39,669 nt of DNA from an uncultured bacterium (GCA_905215625.1 CAJMQQ010000021.1:1-39669), one strand, 5' to 3'; numbered from the stretch's first letter, positions 15,325 to 25,064 are shown. Numbers and translations: made by a program. The notes: generated from the letters alone by a model not told the origin.

Positions 15325-16524
15325 TTATGCCAGACGGGTTGCGATTGCCTGGATAAACTGCTGGCTGTTTAATACGGTAGGATGTTCCATGGTAGTAATC
15401 AGGGCTAAATCTTTGGTCATGGAACCGCTCTCAATGGTGTCTAAGGTAGCCTGTTCCAGCTTATCGGCAAAGGCCATTAATTCTGTATTGCCGTCTAACT
15501 CTCCACGCTTTCTTAAAGCGCCGGACCATGCGAAAATAGTAGCAACGGAGTTGGTAGAAGTTTCTTCGCCGGCCAGATGTTTGTAGTAGTGGCGCTGTAC
15601 CGTACCATGGGCTGCTTCGTACTCATAGTATCCTTCTGGAGAAACCAGAACCGATGTCATCATAGCCAGAGAACCGAAGGCAGAAGAGATCATGTCGCTC
15701 ATAACGTCGCCATCGTAGTTTTTGCAGGCCCAGATGTAACCGCCTTCGGATTTCATAACCCTGGCTACGGCGTCGTCAATTAAGGTATAAAAATAAGTAA
15801 TGCCAGCTTCTTTGAATTTTTCTGCATATTCTGCATCAAAAATCTCCTGGAAAATATCTTTAAAGGTGTGATCGTATTTTTTGGAAATGGTATCTTTGGT
15901 CGCAAACCACAGATCCTGCTTTACATCTAATGCATAATTAAAGCAGCTTCTTGCAAAACTTTCAATAGAAGCGGAGATGTTATGCATACCCTGGATAATG
16001 CCCGGACCGCCAAATTCGTGGATGGTTTCCCGAAGCGTTGTTCCGTCAGCTGCAGTATAGACCAGCTCGGCTTTTCCTGCTGCCGGAATTTTCATTTCTA
16101 CGCCTTTATATACGTCGCCGTATGCGTGTCTGGCAATGGTAATCGGCTTCTTCCAGTTTTTTACACAAGGTTCAATGCCTTTTACCACAATGGGACTGCG
16201 GAATACGGTTCCGTCTAAAATGGCGCGGATAGTTCCGTTGGGGCTTTTCCACATTTCTTTTAAATTATATTCTTTTACTCTGGCAGCGTTAGGAGTAATG
16301 GTAGCACATTTTACAGCAACGCCGTATTTTTTTGTAGCCAGGGCAGAGTCTATGGTTACCTGATCATTGGTAGCGTCTCTGTTTTCCAGACCTAAATCAT
16401 AATATTCTGTTTTTAAATCAATAAAAGGAAGTAAGAGTTCTTCTTTAATCATCTTCCAGAGGATTCGGGTCATTTCGTCCCCATCCATTTCAACCAGGGG
16501 AGTGGTCATTTTTATTTTTTCCAT
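15325..16524 (-). CDS. icd: NADP-dependent isocitrate dehydrogenase (type II, eukaryote-like)
   Basis: 399 residues, no truncation. The enzyme oxidatively decarboxylates isocitrate to 2-oxoglutarate. Family features are PLVEMDGDEMTRILW near the N-terminus, ATITPNAARVKEY, the substrate loop SPNGTIRAILDGTVFRSPI, and the nucleotide/metal region IDDAVARVMKSEGGYIWACKN, followed by HGTVQRHYY. This pattern belongs to the homodimeric type II subfamily shared with eukaryotes, not to the E. coli Icd type. AGGAGG precedes the ATG. No citrate synthase or aconitase gene is nearby, so it is probably used for glutamate precursor and NADPH supply in an incomplete cycle. Confidence 0.95.
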   Translation of the reverse strand: MEKIKMTTPLVEMDGDEMTRILWKMIKEELLLPFIDLKTEYYDLGLENRDATNDQVTIDSALATKKYGVAVKCATITPNAARVKEYNLKEMWKSPNGTIRAILDGTVFRSPIVVKGIEPCVKNWKKPITIARHAYGDVYKGVEMKIPAAGKAELVYTAADGTTLRETIHEFGGPGIIQGMHNISASIESFARSCFNYALDVKQDLWFATKDTISKKYDHTFKDIFQEIFDAEYAEKFKEAGITYFYTLIDDAVARVMKSEGGYIWACKNYDGDVMSDMISSAFGSLAMMTSVLVSPEGYYEYEAAHGTVQRHYYKHLAGEETSTNSVATIFAWSGALRKRGELDGNTELMAFADKLEQATLDTIESGSMTKDLALITTMEHPTVLNSQQFIQAIATRLA

Positions 16525-16553
16525 GAAAAGCCTCCTGTATTTTGTTTTTCAAT

Positions 16554-16582
16554 ATTTTACTACAAGAACGTCGGATTGTCCA
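16554..16582 (-). promoter_or_regulatory. icd promoter
   Basis: On the minus strand TGGACA (16582-16577), a 17-base spacer and TAAAAT (16559-16554), about 30 bases before the icd start. Confidence 0.7.
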
Positions 16583-16699
16583 CTTGCACCGGAGATTTCT
16601 ATGAAATTGCCTTGTGATTTCCAGGTTCCGGAGGAATAATTGCAAAAAGACGGCACAGACTAAGCATGGAAAAACAAACTTAATCAGGGAGGCGCTTTT

Positions 16700-17410
16700 A
16701 TGGGCAGTTCAGAAAAAGAGAAAAAAGAAATGGAAGAAAAGGATAATCAGATGATGGAAGAGTACGGTCAGATCCGTCTGGAAAACAGCAAGAGCCGTCA
16801 CAACATCCATCTGCTTTCCATCATTGGGGAAGTGGAAGGCCACGAAAACCTGTCTGGGAACAGCAAAGCCACCAAATATGACCATGTGCTTCCAAAACTT
16901 GCAGAAATTGAAGATGACAAAGAGGTAGAAGGGTTGCTGGTGCTTTTAAATACGTCCGGCGGGGATGTAGACGCAGGGTTAGCCATTGCAGAAATGATTG
17001 CGTCTTTAAGTATTCCTACGGTATCCCTGGTCCTAGGAGGAAGCCATTCCATTGGCGTTCCCCTGGCAGTGGCTTCCGATTATTCTTTTATCGTTCCGAC
17101 CGGAACCATGATGATTCATCCGGTCCGCATGAGCGGAATGATTATCGGGGCATCCCAGACCTACGAATATTTTGATATGATTCAGGATCGGATTTTAAGT
17201 TTTGTATCCCAGCACTCCAAAATTGGCTATGAAAAATTGAAAAGACTGATGCACAACACAGAAATGCTGACCAGGGATTTGGGAACCGTACTGGTAGGGG
17301 AAGAAACCGTAGCAGCAGGGCTGATCGATGAAGTAGGCGGAATCAAAGAAGCATTAGAAACGCTTCATAAGATGATTGACAGTACAACCGCGGGCTTGCA
17401 AATTTTTTGA
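16700..17410 (+). CDS. tepA: ClpP-fold serine protease, TepA (translocation-enhancing protein) family
   Basis: 236 residues. The protein has the ClpP/crotonase fold, with the ClpP-type triad in place: S117 in SHSIG, H140 in MIHPVRM and D193 in LTRDLG. The spacing (23 and 53) is close to that of ClpP. The charged N-terminus (SSEKEKKEMEEKDNQM) is typical of the TepA branch. There is no signal peptide. In Bacillus and Clostridia this gene sits beside spoIIIE/ftsK, exactly as here, which supports TepA over a true ClpP. The physiological substrate is unclear; a role in clearing signal peptides or aiding export has been proposed. GGGAGGC precedes the ATG. Confidence 0.87.
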   Translation: MGSSEKEKKEMEEKDNQMMEEYGQIRLENSKSRHNIHLLSIIGEVEGHENLSGNSKATKYDHVLPKLAEIEDDKEVEGLLVLLNTSGGDVDAGLAIAEMIASLSIPTVSLVLGGSHSIGVPLAVASDYSFIVPTGTMMIHPVRMSGMIIGASQTYEYFDMIQDRILSFVSQHSKIGYEKLKRLMHNTEMLTRDLGTVLVGEETVAAGLIDEVGGIKEALETLHKMIDSTTAGLQIF

Positions 17411-17424
17411 AACTTTTGTATACT
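17396..17424 (+). promoter_or_regulatory. Promoter candidate for ftsK/spoIIIE
   Basis: TTGCAA (17396-17401), a 17-base spacer and TATACT (17419-17424), 61 bases before the GTG start. It overlaps the 3' end of tepA. Confidence 0.6.
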
Positions 17425-17484
17425 ATCAACAATGGGCAACTTTCGGTTTTGCCTGAGTAGGAAGATAGTAGGAGGCAGTATTTC

Positions 17485-20400
17485 GTGGCAGAAACGAAAA
17501 AAACAAGAAAACCATCACAAAACAGTAAGAAAAAGCCAGGGCGTCCCAAAAAGCAGCCGGAGCCCCAGTATGATGAAGGCGCGGAGATAATACGGGCAGA
17601 AGTCTTTATTATCAGTTCCTTTGTAGTGGCCGTTCTCCTGTTTTTAAGTAATTTTAATCTGTGCGGCGCAGTGGGACAGATTTTAAAAAGCGCCCAGTTA
17701 GGCCTGTTTGGAAGCGTCGGATACCTGGTTCCGATTTTCTTATTTATTGGAACCTGTTTTGCCCTTTCCAACAGGGGAAATGTGCGGGCAACGCTGAAAC
17801 TTTGTGCAGCCATTGGCGCGGCGCTGGTCTTATGCGGGTTGTTTCATCTGCTTTTCGGCGGAAAAGAGGCGGCAGGAACGAGATTTTTAGAATACTATAA
17901 GCTATCTGCTGCAACTGGAAAAGGAGGCGGCCTGGTGGGCGGCTTGTTAGCAGGCGGGTTAGCGGCCGTTGTTGGAACTGTCGGCGCTTATGTGGTGCTG
18001 ATTGCGGTTCTTATTATCTGCATTGTCTGTATTACGGAGAAGTCTGTAATCAAGGCCATGAAAAACGGCGGGGACAAGGCCTATCATTATGCGAAGGAAG
18101 ACCTGGACAGACGGATGGAAATCCATGCCGAACGGCAGGAAGAACGGCGGATTCGCAGGGAACAAAAGGTACGGGGAGTGGACTTGGGCGCCACCAAAAT
18201 TGACGATCCAGCAGACGTTCCTCTGTGCACCGACGCGCCGATCCGTTCCATGTTTGAGCCGGCTCCGGAACCGCCGTCTTTAGAAGAGATGCTAAAGAGA
18301 GCAGAAGAAGACAAAAAACAGGAGAAAAAGCAGAAAGAAACGGAACCGGCTCCAGAACCTCATTCCGCCGATGTGTTTACTGGAAAAATTGCACATTCCG
18401 GAGCAGAATCCGTGACAGAGCCAGAGAGCTTGGAAGATCAGGATCTGCCTCCATTTGAAGAAGATGGGGCAAATCTAGGTTCAGGAGCTATTTCTTTTGT
18501 AGCACCGAAAAATACCAGTACTCTGACGGAAATGGATCTGTTGGAACAGACAGGCGATTATTACCGTCTGGATAAAGAAAACCAGGGTATCAACTATGAA
18601 GGAGAATTTGATCCGCAGCCAGAAGAAGAGGAACCGATCCCCTTGGAGTTTGCATCAGAGCCTGAATCAGAAGTCAGACCGGCGATAGAAGCAGAACCAG
18701 ATGCAGATCCAGACCCCGTTCCATCCTCGGTTATCATGGACGAAGAGCCGGTAACGGCGCCGGATTCCGTATATGTGCCGGAGGGAGAAAAGCGGGTGGT
18801 TACCGCCACTGGAAAAGTGATAGAAAGCGAGACAGAACTTCTCCAGAAAAAGTTGGAAAAACGGAAAACAGAAATCCGGCAGGAGGGCGATTCCCAGGCG
18901 GCAGTCGCCATGGAAGCCAAGGAAAAGATTGAGGAAGTCCACAAAGAATACATATTCCCGCCGACCAGCCTGCTGAAAAAGGGCAATAAAAATACCACCT
19001 TTTCCGAACAGGAATACAAGGATACGGCAATTAAGCTGCAGCAGACCTTACGGGATTTCGGCGTAGGAGTAACGGTGACCAATATCAGCTGCGGCCCTTC
19101 TGTTACCCGTTATGAGCTGCATCCGGAACAGGGCGTAAAAGTAAGCAAGATAGTAGCTCTGGCAGATGATATTAAGTTAAGCCTGGCGGCGGCAGACATC
19201 CGTATTGAAGCGCCGATTCCAGGAAAATCCGCAGTGGGCATCGAGGTTCCTAATAAAGAAAACAACATTGTCTATCTGCGGGATCTATTAGAATCAGAAG
19301 AATTTAAACGTCATTCTTCCCACCTGGCATTTGCAGTGGGCAAGGACATCGGGGGCCAGACGGTCGTGACAGATATTGCCAAAATGCCGCACTTGCTGAT
19401 TGCAGGCGCTACCGGTTCCGGTAAGTCCGTATGTATCAACACCTTGATTATGAGCATTATCTATAAGGCAAATCCGGACGACGTTAAACTGATCATGGTG
19501 GATCCGAAGGTCGTAGAGTTAAGCGTTTATAATGGAATTCCTCATTTGCTGATTCCGGTTGTTACCGATCCGAAAAAAGCATCCGGTGCCTTAAACTGGG
19601 CTGTGGCGGAGATGACGGATCGTTACAAGAAATTTGCAGAATACGGCGTCCGGGATTTGAAGGGTTACAATGCCAGGGTAGAGAAGATAGAGGACATTGA
19701 AGATGATAAAAAACCGAAGAAAATGCCTCAGATTGTCATTATTGTAGACGAGCTGGCGGACCTTATGATGGTGGCTCCAGGAGAAGTAGAAGACGCCATC
19801 TGCCGTCTGGCACAGCTGGCGCGTGCGGCAGGCATCCATCTGGTTATCGCAACCCAGAGACCATCGGTAAATGTTATTACAGGATTAATTAAGGCCAACG
19901 TGCCGTCCCGGATTGCCTTTGCCGTTTCTTCCGGTGTGGATTCCCGGACGATTATTGATATGAACGGAGCCGAAAAGCTGCTTGGAAAAGGTGATATGCT
20001 GTTTTATCCGTCTGGTATGCCAAAGCCTCAGCGTGTACAGGGCGCATTTGTTTCTGACAACGAAGTGGCCCAGGTAGTTGAATTTTTAAGCCAGCAGGGA
20101 TTTGGCACGCCGTACAGTCCGGATGTGGAACAGCAGATTGCAAAAGGCCCCCAGGGAGGTCCTGGCGGTGGAGATAACCGAGATGAGTATTTTGTCCAGG
20201 CGGCAAAATTCATCATAGAAAAAGACAAAGCTTCTATCGGAATGCTTCAGCGGGTGTTTAAAATTGGATTTAACCGGGCGGCCCGGATTATGGACCAGTT
20301 GGCAGAAGCAGGCGTAGTAGGCGAAGAAGAAGGAACAAAACCGCGGAAAGTTCTGATGTCTATGGAGCAGTTTGAAGAGCTGATGGAACTGGGCGGTTGA
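17485..20400 (+). CDS. ftsK: DNA translocase FtsK/SpoIIIE
   Basis: 971 residues, starting at GTG 17485 with GGAGG at 17471-17475. Four membrane spans occupy about residues 35-180. A charged Glu/Pro-rich linker follows (about 200-480), longer than in B. subtilis SpoIIIE. Then come the motor domains: TRYELHPEQGVKVSKI, Walker A GATGSGKS at about 642-649, Walker B IIVDELADLMM at about 752-762, RLAQLARAAGIHLVIATQRPS, and a C-terminal winged-helix gamma domain (ISFGMLQRVF-like, GFNRAARIMDQLAEAG). The hexamer pumps DNA through the division or sporulation septum. Whether it acts in vegetative division, sporulation or both cannot be said. The upstream neighbour is tepA and the downstream neighbour is fhs. 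Confidence 0.96.
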   Translation: MAETKKTRKPSQNSKKKPGRPKKQPEPQYDEGAEIIRAEVFIISSFVVAVLLFLSNFNLCGAVGQILKSAQLGLFGSVGYLVPIFLFIGTCFALSNRGNVRATLKLCAAIGAALVLCGLFHLLFGGKEAAGTRFLEYYKLSAATGKGGGLVGGLLAGGLAAVVGTVGAYVVLIAVLIICIVCITEKSVIKAMKNGGDKAYHYAKEDLDRRMEIHAERQEERRIRREQKVRGVDLGATKIDDPADVPLCTDAPIRSMFEPAPEPPSLEEMLKRAEEDKKQEKKQKETEPAPEPHSADVFTGKIAHSGAESVTEPESLEDQDLPPFEEDGANLGSGAISFVAPKNTSTLTEMDLLEQTGDYYRLDKENQGINYEGEFDPQPEEEEPIPLEFASEPESEVRPAIEAEPDADPDPVPSSVIMDEEPVTAPDSVYVPEGEKRVVTATGKVIESETELLQKKLEKRKTEIRQEGDSQAAVAMEAKEKIEEVHKEYIFPPTSLLKKGNKNTTFSEQEYKDTAIKLQQTLRDFGVGVTVTNISCGPSVTRYELHPEQGVKVSKIVALADDIKLSLAAADIRIEAPIPGKSAVGIEVPNKENNIVYLRDLLESEEFKRHSSHLAFAVGKDIGGQTVVTDIAKMPHLLIAGATGSGKSVCINTLIMSIIYKANPDDVKLIMVDPKVVELSVYNGIPHLLIPVVTDPKKASGALNWAVAEMTDRYKKFAEYGVRDLKGYNARVEKIEDIEDDKKPKKMPQIVIIVDELADLMMVAPGEVEDAICRLAQLARAAGIHLVIATQRPSVNVITGLIKANVPSRIAFAVSSGVDSRTIIDMNGAEKLLGKGDMLFYPSGMPKPQRVQGAFVSDNEVAQVVEFLSQQGFGTPYSPDVEQQIAKGPQGGPGGGDNRDEYFVQAAKFIIEKDKASIGMLQRVFKIGFNRAARIMDQLAEAGVVGEEEGTKPRKVLMSMEQFEELMELGG

Positions 20401-20427
20401 GAAAAAATAGTCACAGGAGGATGAAGG

Positions 20428-22098
20428 ATGAAAACGGATATTGAGATTGCACAGGAGGCAACCATGCAACCAATTAAAAATGTGGCTGCAAACTACGGCA
20501 TTTTAGAGGATGAGCTGGAGCTTTACGGAAAATACAAAGCAAAGCTTGGCGACGAACTGTGGGAAAGAATTAAAAACCGTCCAGACGGCAAACTGGTATT
20601 GGTTACCGCCATCAATCCGACTCCGGCAGGAGAAGGAAAAACTACTACGTCCGTAGGACTGGGACAGGCATTTGCAAAAATTGGGAAAAATGCCCTGATC
20701 GCATTAAGAGAACCATCCTTAGGCCCGTGTTTTGGTATTAAGGGCGGAGCTGCTGGCGGCGGTTACGCACAGGTTGTTCCAATGGAAGATTTAAATCTGC
20801 ACTTTACCGGAGACTTTCATGCCATTACCTCCGCAAACAACCTGCTTGCTGCCCTATTAGACAACCATATCCAGCAGGGAAACGCCCTAAGTATTGATCC
20901 AAGACAGATTTTATGGAAACGCTGCCTGGATATGAACGATCGGGTTCTGCGCAACGTCGTAGTAGGACTTGGAGCAAAAGCAGACGGAATGGTAAGAGAG
21001 GACCATTTTGTAATTACCGTTGCTTCTGAGATTATGGCAATCCTTTGTCTGGCAGACGATATGGAAGACTTAAAAGACCGTCTGGGAAAAATCGTAGTTG
21101 CATATAATTTTGCAGGGGAACCGGTTACGGCAGCCCAGTTAAATGCAGTAGGCGCTATGGCAGCCCTGTTAAAGGACGCTTTAAAGCCAAACCTGATCCA
21201 GACTTTAGAGCATACCGGCGCTATCGTCCATGGCGGCCCCTTTGCCAATATCGCTCATGGCTGCAACAGCGTAAGAGCAACAAAGACTGCTTTAAAGCTG
21301 GCTGATATTGTGGTAACCGAGGCTGGATTCGGCGCAGACTTAGGCGCAGAAAAGTTCTTTGATATTAAGTGCCGTAAGGCAGGATTAAAGCCAGATGCAG
21401 TCGTTTTAGTTGCTACCATCCGCGCATTAAAGTACAACGGCGGCGTGGCAAAGACCGATTTGGCAGAAGAAAATTTAACCGCACTTTCCAGAGGAATTGT
21501 GAACCTGGAAAAGCACATTGAGAATCTGCAGAAATACGGCGTTCCAGTAGTGGTAACCTTAAACTCCTTTATCACCGATACCCAGGCAGAATACGAATAT
21601 GTAAAAAAATTCTGCGAGGAGAGAGGATGCGAATTTGCGCTTTCCCAGGTCTGGGAAAAGGGCGGCGAAGGCGGCATCGAATTAGCTGAAAAAGTTCTTC
21701 ACACCTTAGAGAGAAAAGAAAGCAATTTCCACGTTCTGTATCCGGATGAAATGTCATTAAAGGATAAGATCCATACGGTTGCTTCTGAAATCTACGGAGC
21801 AGACGGAGTCAGCTATTCACCGGCTGCGGAACGGGCATTAAAGCGGATTGAGGAAATGGGCTTTGGAAACCTTCCGGTCTGTATGGCAAAGACCCAGTAT
21901 TCTCTGTCGGACGACCAGACTAAATTGGGACGTCCAACCGGATTTACCGTAAACGTTAGAGACGCGTATGTATCCGCAGGAGCAGGCTTTGTAGTCGTGC
22001 TGACCGGCGCGATTATGACCATGCCGGGACTTCCGAAAAAACCGGCTGCAGATAACATTGATGTAAATGAAAAAGGAGTAATCACCGGATTATTCTAA
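20428..22098 (+). CDS. fhs: Formate--tetrahydrofolate ligase
   Basis: 556 residues, standard length. The enzyme makes 10-formyl-THF from formate, THF and ATP, feeding purine synthesis, initiator-tRNA formylation and, in acetogens, the methyl branch of the Wood-Ljungdahl pathway. The P-loop TPAGEGKTT is at about 64-72, followed by LREPSLGPCFGIKGGAAGGG, LHFTGDFHAI and the C-terminal TGAIMTMPGLPKKPAA. AGGAGG sits 7 bases before the chosen ATG. Its presence fits an anaerobe with C1 metabolism, but it is not proof of acetogenesis. A GC-rich hairpin follows the stop. Confidence 0.97.
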   Translation: MKTDIEIAQEATMQPIKNVAANYGILEDELELYGKYKAKLGDELWERIKNRPDGKLVLVTAINPTPAGEGKTTTSVGLGQAFAKIGKNALIALREPSLGPCFGIKGGAAGGGYAQVVPMEDLNLHFTGDFHAITSANNLLAALLDNHIQQGNALSIDPRQILWKRCLDMNDRVLRNVVVGLGAKADGMVREDHFVITVASEIMAILCLADDMEDLKDRLGKIVVAYNFAGEPVTAAQLNAVGAMAALLKDALKPNLIQTLEHTGAIVHGGPFANIAHGCNSVRATKTALKLADIVVTEAGFGADLGAEKFFDIKCRKAGLKPDAVVLVATIRALKYNGGVAKTDLAEENLTALSRGIVNLEKHIENLQKYGVPVVVTLNSFITDTQAEYEYVKKFCEERGCEFALSQVWEKGGEGGIELAEKVLHTLERKESNFHVLYPDEMSLKDKIHTVASEIYGADGVSYSPAAERALKRIEEMGFGNLPVCMAKTQYSLSDDQTKLGRPTGFTVNVRDAYVSAGAGFVVVLTGAIMTMPGLPKKPAADNIDVNEKGVITGLF

Positions 22099-22111
22099 AA
22101 AATGGATTGGA

Positions 22112-22158
22112 GGCCGCTTTGGAAGAATCTGAAGCGGCCCAAGGTCTTTTCAGAAATA
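22112..22158 (+). terminator. Hairpin after fhs, probable weak terminator
   Basis: GGCCGCTT (22112-22119) pairs with AAGCGGCC (22132-22139). The following CAAGGTCTTTTC has a displaced, short T-run, so termination may be partial and some transcripts may read into murE. Confidence 0.5.
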
Positions 22159-22167
22159 GGAGGATTT

Positions 22168-23631
22168 ATGGCAGTTAGAGAGTGGCTTGGCAAAATTTCT
22201 TATACCCTTCTTCAGGGAAATCTGGACCAGGAAGTCACAGAAGTGATTTACGATTCCAGAAAGGCGGCAGAAAACACCGTGTTTGTCTGCATGAAAGGAG
22301 CAAAGGCAGACTCCCATGACTTTATTCCATCTGTGCTTTCGGCAGGATGCAGAGTTCTTGTGGTCGAACATCCGGTAGAGGTTCCAGAAGACGTTACGGT
22401 CATCCTGGTAGAAAATGGCCGCAGGGCCCTGGCCCACATTTCGGCTGCCAGATTTGGGTATCCGGCAGAAAAAATGGTAACTATTGGCGTAACTGGCACA
22501 AAAGGAAAGACGACCACTACCCATATGATTAAGGCGATTCTGGAAGCCTGCGGGAAAAAGGTGGGAATGATTGGAACCACAGGCGTTGTAATCGGCGACC
22601 AGACCTGGCCGACCGTCAATACCACCCCGGAGTCATGGACTCTTCAGGAGGCTTTTGATAAAATGGTAAAAGCAGGCTGCCAGTATGTGGTCATGGAGGT
22701 CTCTTCCCAGGGATTGAAAATGCACCGGGTAGATGGAATTACTTTTGATTATGCTTTGTTTACCAATCTGTCTCCGGATCACATCGGCCCCAATGAGCAC
22801 GAAAGCTTTGAAGAGTATTTATACTGGAAGTCCCAGATTTTCACTCTGGCAAAAGTAGGAATTTTAAACCGGGATGACAGCCACTATGAAGAGATAAAAA
22901 AATATGCCAGCTGCCCTGTTTATGAATTCAGCCTGGAAACGCCTTGTGACTTCTTTGCTTCCAATATCCGGTGTGTGGCAGACGGAAGCTTTGTAGGCGT
23001 TGAATTTGATATTAAAGGAAACTATGAGGCCGACGTAAAAGTAGGAGTTCCGGGGCGGTTTAATGTATACAATGCCCTGGGCGCATTTGCAGTGGCAAGC
23101 TTTTTGGATCTTCCTAAAAGTCAGGTGGAGCAGGCATTAAAAACTCTCCGGGTAAATGGCCGTATGGAACTGGTATACAGTTCACCGGAATTTTCTGTCA
23201 TTGTAGACTATGCCCACAATGCAGTCAGCATGGAAAGTCTTTTAGAAACCCTGAGGGAATACCATCCTAAACGTCTGGTCTGCGTCTTTGGATGCGGCGG
23301 AAACAGGGCGAAAGATCGGCGGTATGCGATGGGCGAAATGGGTGGAAAGATGGCAGATCTGTGCATTCTGACTGCAGATAATTCCAGGTTTGAAAAAACC
23401 GAAGACATTATTGCAGATATCAAGTCTGCCCTGATTCCGACCGGCGGCGCTTATCTGGAGATTCCAGACAGAAGAGAGGCCATTTCCTATGCCATTACCC
23501 ATGCCCAGAAGGGGGATATGATTGCAGTCATTGGAAAAGGCCATGAAGATTATCAGGAAGAAAACGGAGTCCGCCGTCCATTTTTAGATAAGGCCGTGAT
23601 TGAGGAGGTTATCGGAACATGCCGCAGCTAA
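22168..23631 (+). CDS. murE: UDP-N-acetylmuramoyl-tripeptide synthetase MurE
   Basis: 487 residues from ATG 22168, which has TAGGAGG just upstream; an in-frame extension to 22102 would run through the hairpin and is rejected. MurE adds the third amino acid (meso-DAP or L-Lys) to UDP-MurNAc-L-Ala-D-Glu. The ATP loop GVTGTKGKTTT starts at about 107, and FTNLSPDHIGPNEHESFEEY and VIVDYAHNA follow. The specificity motif, DNPR in DAP-adding enzymes, reads DNSR here: the Arg that grips DAP is kept but Pro is replaced by Ser. DAP is still the likeliest substrate. The 3' end overlaps murF by 13 bases. Confidence 0.94.
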   Translation: MAVREWLGKISYTLLQGNLDQEVTEVIYDSRKAAENTVFVCMKGAKADSHDFIPSVLSAGCRVLVVEHPVEVPEDVTVILVENGRRALAHISAARFGYPAEKMVTIGVTGTKGKTTTTHMIKAILEACGKKVGMIGTTGVVIGDQTWPTVNTTPESWTLQEAFDKMVKAGCQYVVMEVSSQGLKMHRVDGITFDYALFTNLSPDHIGPNEHESFEEYLYWKSQIFTLAKVGILNRDDSHYEEIKKYASCPVYEFSLETPCDFFASNIRCVADGSFVGVEFDIKGNYEADVKVGVPGRFNVYNALGAFAVASFLDLPKSQVEQALKTLRVNGRMELVYSSPEFSVIVDYAHNAVSMESLLETLREYHPKRLVCVFGCGGNRAKDRRYAMGEMGGKMADLCILTADNSRFEKTEDIIADIKSALIPTGGAYLEIPDRREAISYAITHAQKGDMIAVIGKGHEDYQEENGVRRPFLDKAVIEEVIGTCRS

Positions 23632-25058
23632 GTGTAGAAGAGATTGTAAAAGCAGCCGGAGGAACTCTGGTATGGGGAGATGAAAAAAAACTGGTTACGT
23701 CGATTGAGACAGACTCCAGAAAAGCAGGAGACGGGGCTTTGTTTATTCCGGTTATCGGAGAACGGGCAGACGGCCACCGATTTATCTGCTCTGCTTTAAA
23801 GGGAGGCGCGGCTGCGTCCTTAACCAGCAGCCATCCGGACCGGGCATCAGTAGAGAGGGAGTTAAACGAAACGGACGCGCCAAGAGAGGCTGCCTGGATT
23901 TATGTAGAAGACACTGTAAAAGCCCTTCAGAAAATCGGCGCTTTCTGTAGGGACAAAGTTCGGGTACCGGTTATCGGCGTTACGGGTAGCGTAGGAAAAA
24001 CGACCACAAGAGAAATGGTTGCCTGTGCCTTGTCCGGCGGCTACAAACAGGTATTTAAAACCTCCGGCAATTACAACAGCCAGGTAGGCGTTCCCATTAC
24101 CCTGTTCCAGATTGCTCCGGAAGATGAAATCGCGGTACTGGAGCTTGGAATGAGCGAGCCTGGGGAGATGGAAAAGATTGCTTCCATTGCAAGGGTTGAT
24201 ATGGCGGCTGTGACCAATATCGGAATCGCCCATATCGGCCAGTTAAAGACTCAGGAAAACATTTGCAGGGAAAAGTTAAACATCCAGGAAGGCATGAAGG
24301 AAGGCGGGATTCTGCTGTTAAATGGAGACGACCCCATCTTAAAGACCCGTACTGCAAAAGAGGGATGCTGCACGATTTACTATGGTACCGGCGAAAACTG
24401 TGATTACCGGGCAGTAAATGTGACGACAGAAGATGGATTTCCGGTATTTACCGCCTGCTGTCCGGACGGAGAACAGGCCAAGGTCCGGCTTCAAGTATTT
24501 GGAAGCCACAATGTATTAAACGCGATGTTATCGATTGCAGCGGCAAAAGAAAACGGCGTGGCGCTGACCGATGCAGCCAAAGCTCTGGAACATTTTACCG
24601 GTTACCAGGGCAGACAGCAGATTGTGGAAACTTCCCAGTATACCATTATTGACGATTCCTATAATGCAAGTCCCGTATCCATGAAAGCGGGACTAGAAGT
24701 ATTAATGTCCATCCATCCGGGACGCCGCAAGGTTGCAGTGCTGGCCGATATGAAAGAATTAGGAGCAGATGAAAAAATCTATCACAGAGAGATTGGAACC
24801 TACCTTGCCGCTCATTTAAAGGATCATATGGCAGATGAAGTGCTGCTTTTGGGAGAACTGGCAGAAGAGATCCGCACCGGACTGTTAGCGGCAGATCCAA
24901 CAGCGGCAGAAACCATCAAGGTCACTGAATTTTCGGAAAAAGAAGTCCTTTCGGAGTATTTAAGAAACACGTTAAAAGAAGGGGACTGCGTGCTGTTTAA
25001 GGGTTCAAACTCTATGGGACTGGGAAGTATTGCGGCAGAATTTACAAAGGAGGCATAG
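23619..25058 (+). CDS. murF: UDP-N-acetylmuramoyl-tripeptide--D-alanyl-D-alanine ligase
   Basis: 479 residues. It completes the UDP-MurNAc pentapeptide by adding D-Ala-D-Ala. The Mur-ligase ATP loop GVTGSVGKTTT starts at about residue 120. Further family signatures are FKTSGNYNSQVGVPITLF, ELGMSEPGEMEKIA, TNIGIAHIG, IIDDSYNASPVSMKAGL and VLADMKELG. The start lies inside the murE 3' end with AGGAGG at 23603-23608, so the two genes are translationally linked. The partner DdlA is not in the window. Confidence 0.96.
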   Translation: MPQLSVEEIVKAAGGTLVWGDEKKLVTSIETDSRKAGDGALFIPVIGERADGHRFICSALKGGAAASLTSSHPDRASVERELNETDAPREAAWIYVEDTVKALQKIGAFCRDKVRVPVIGVTGSVGKTTTREMVACALSGGYKQVFKTSGNYNSQVGVPITLFQIAPEDEIAVLELGMSEPGEMEKIASIARVDMAAVTNIGIAHIGQLKTQENICREKLNIQEGMKEGGILLLNGDDPILKTRTAKEGCCTIYYGTGENCDYRAVNVTTEDGFPVFTACCPDGEQAKVRLQVFGSHNVLNAMLSIAAAKENGVALTDAAKALEHFTGYQGRQQIVETSQYTIIDDSYNASPVSMKAGLEVLMSIHPGRRKVAVLADMKELGADEKIYHREIGTYLAAHLKDHMADEVLLLGELAEEIRTGLLAADPTAAETIKVTEFSEKEVLSEYLRNTLKEGDCVLFKGSNSMGLGSIAAEFTKEA

Positions 25059-25064
25059 GCTGAC

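Noticed and set aside
17343..17813. Minus-strand open frame across the tepA/ftsK junction
   Set aside because: It overlaps two well-supported genes and shows no protein-like family features.
18594..19082. Minus-strand open frame in the ftsK linker
   Set aside because: It is a shadow of the acidic Glu/Pro-rich linker; its Ser-rich composition is the complement of GAA/GAG codons.
22102..22167. Extended murE N-terminus
   Set aside because: The 22 extra residues run through the hairpin at 22112-22139. TAGGAGG directly precedes ATG 22168, which starts MAVREWLGK.
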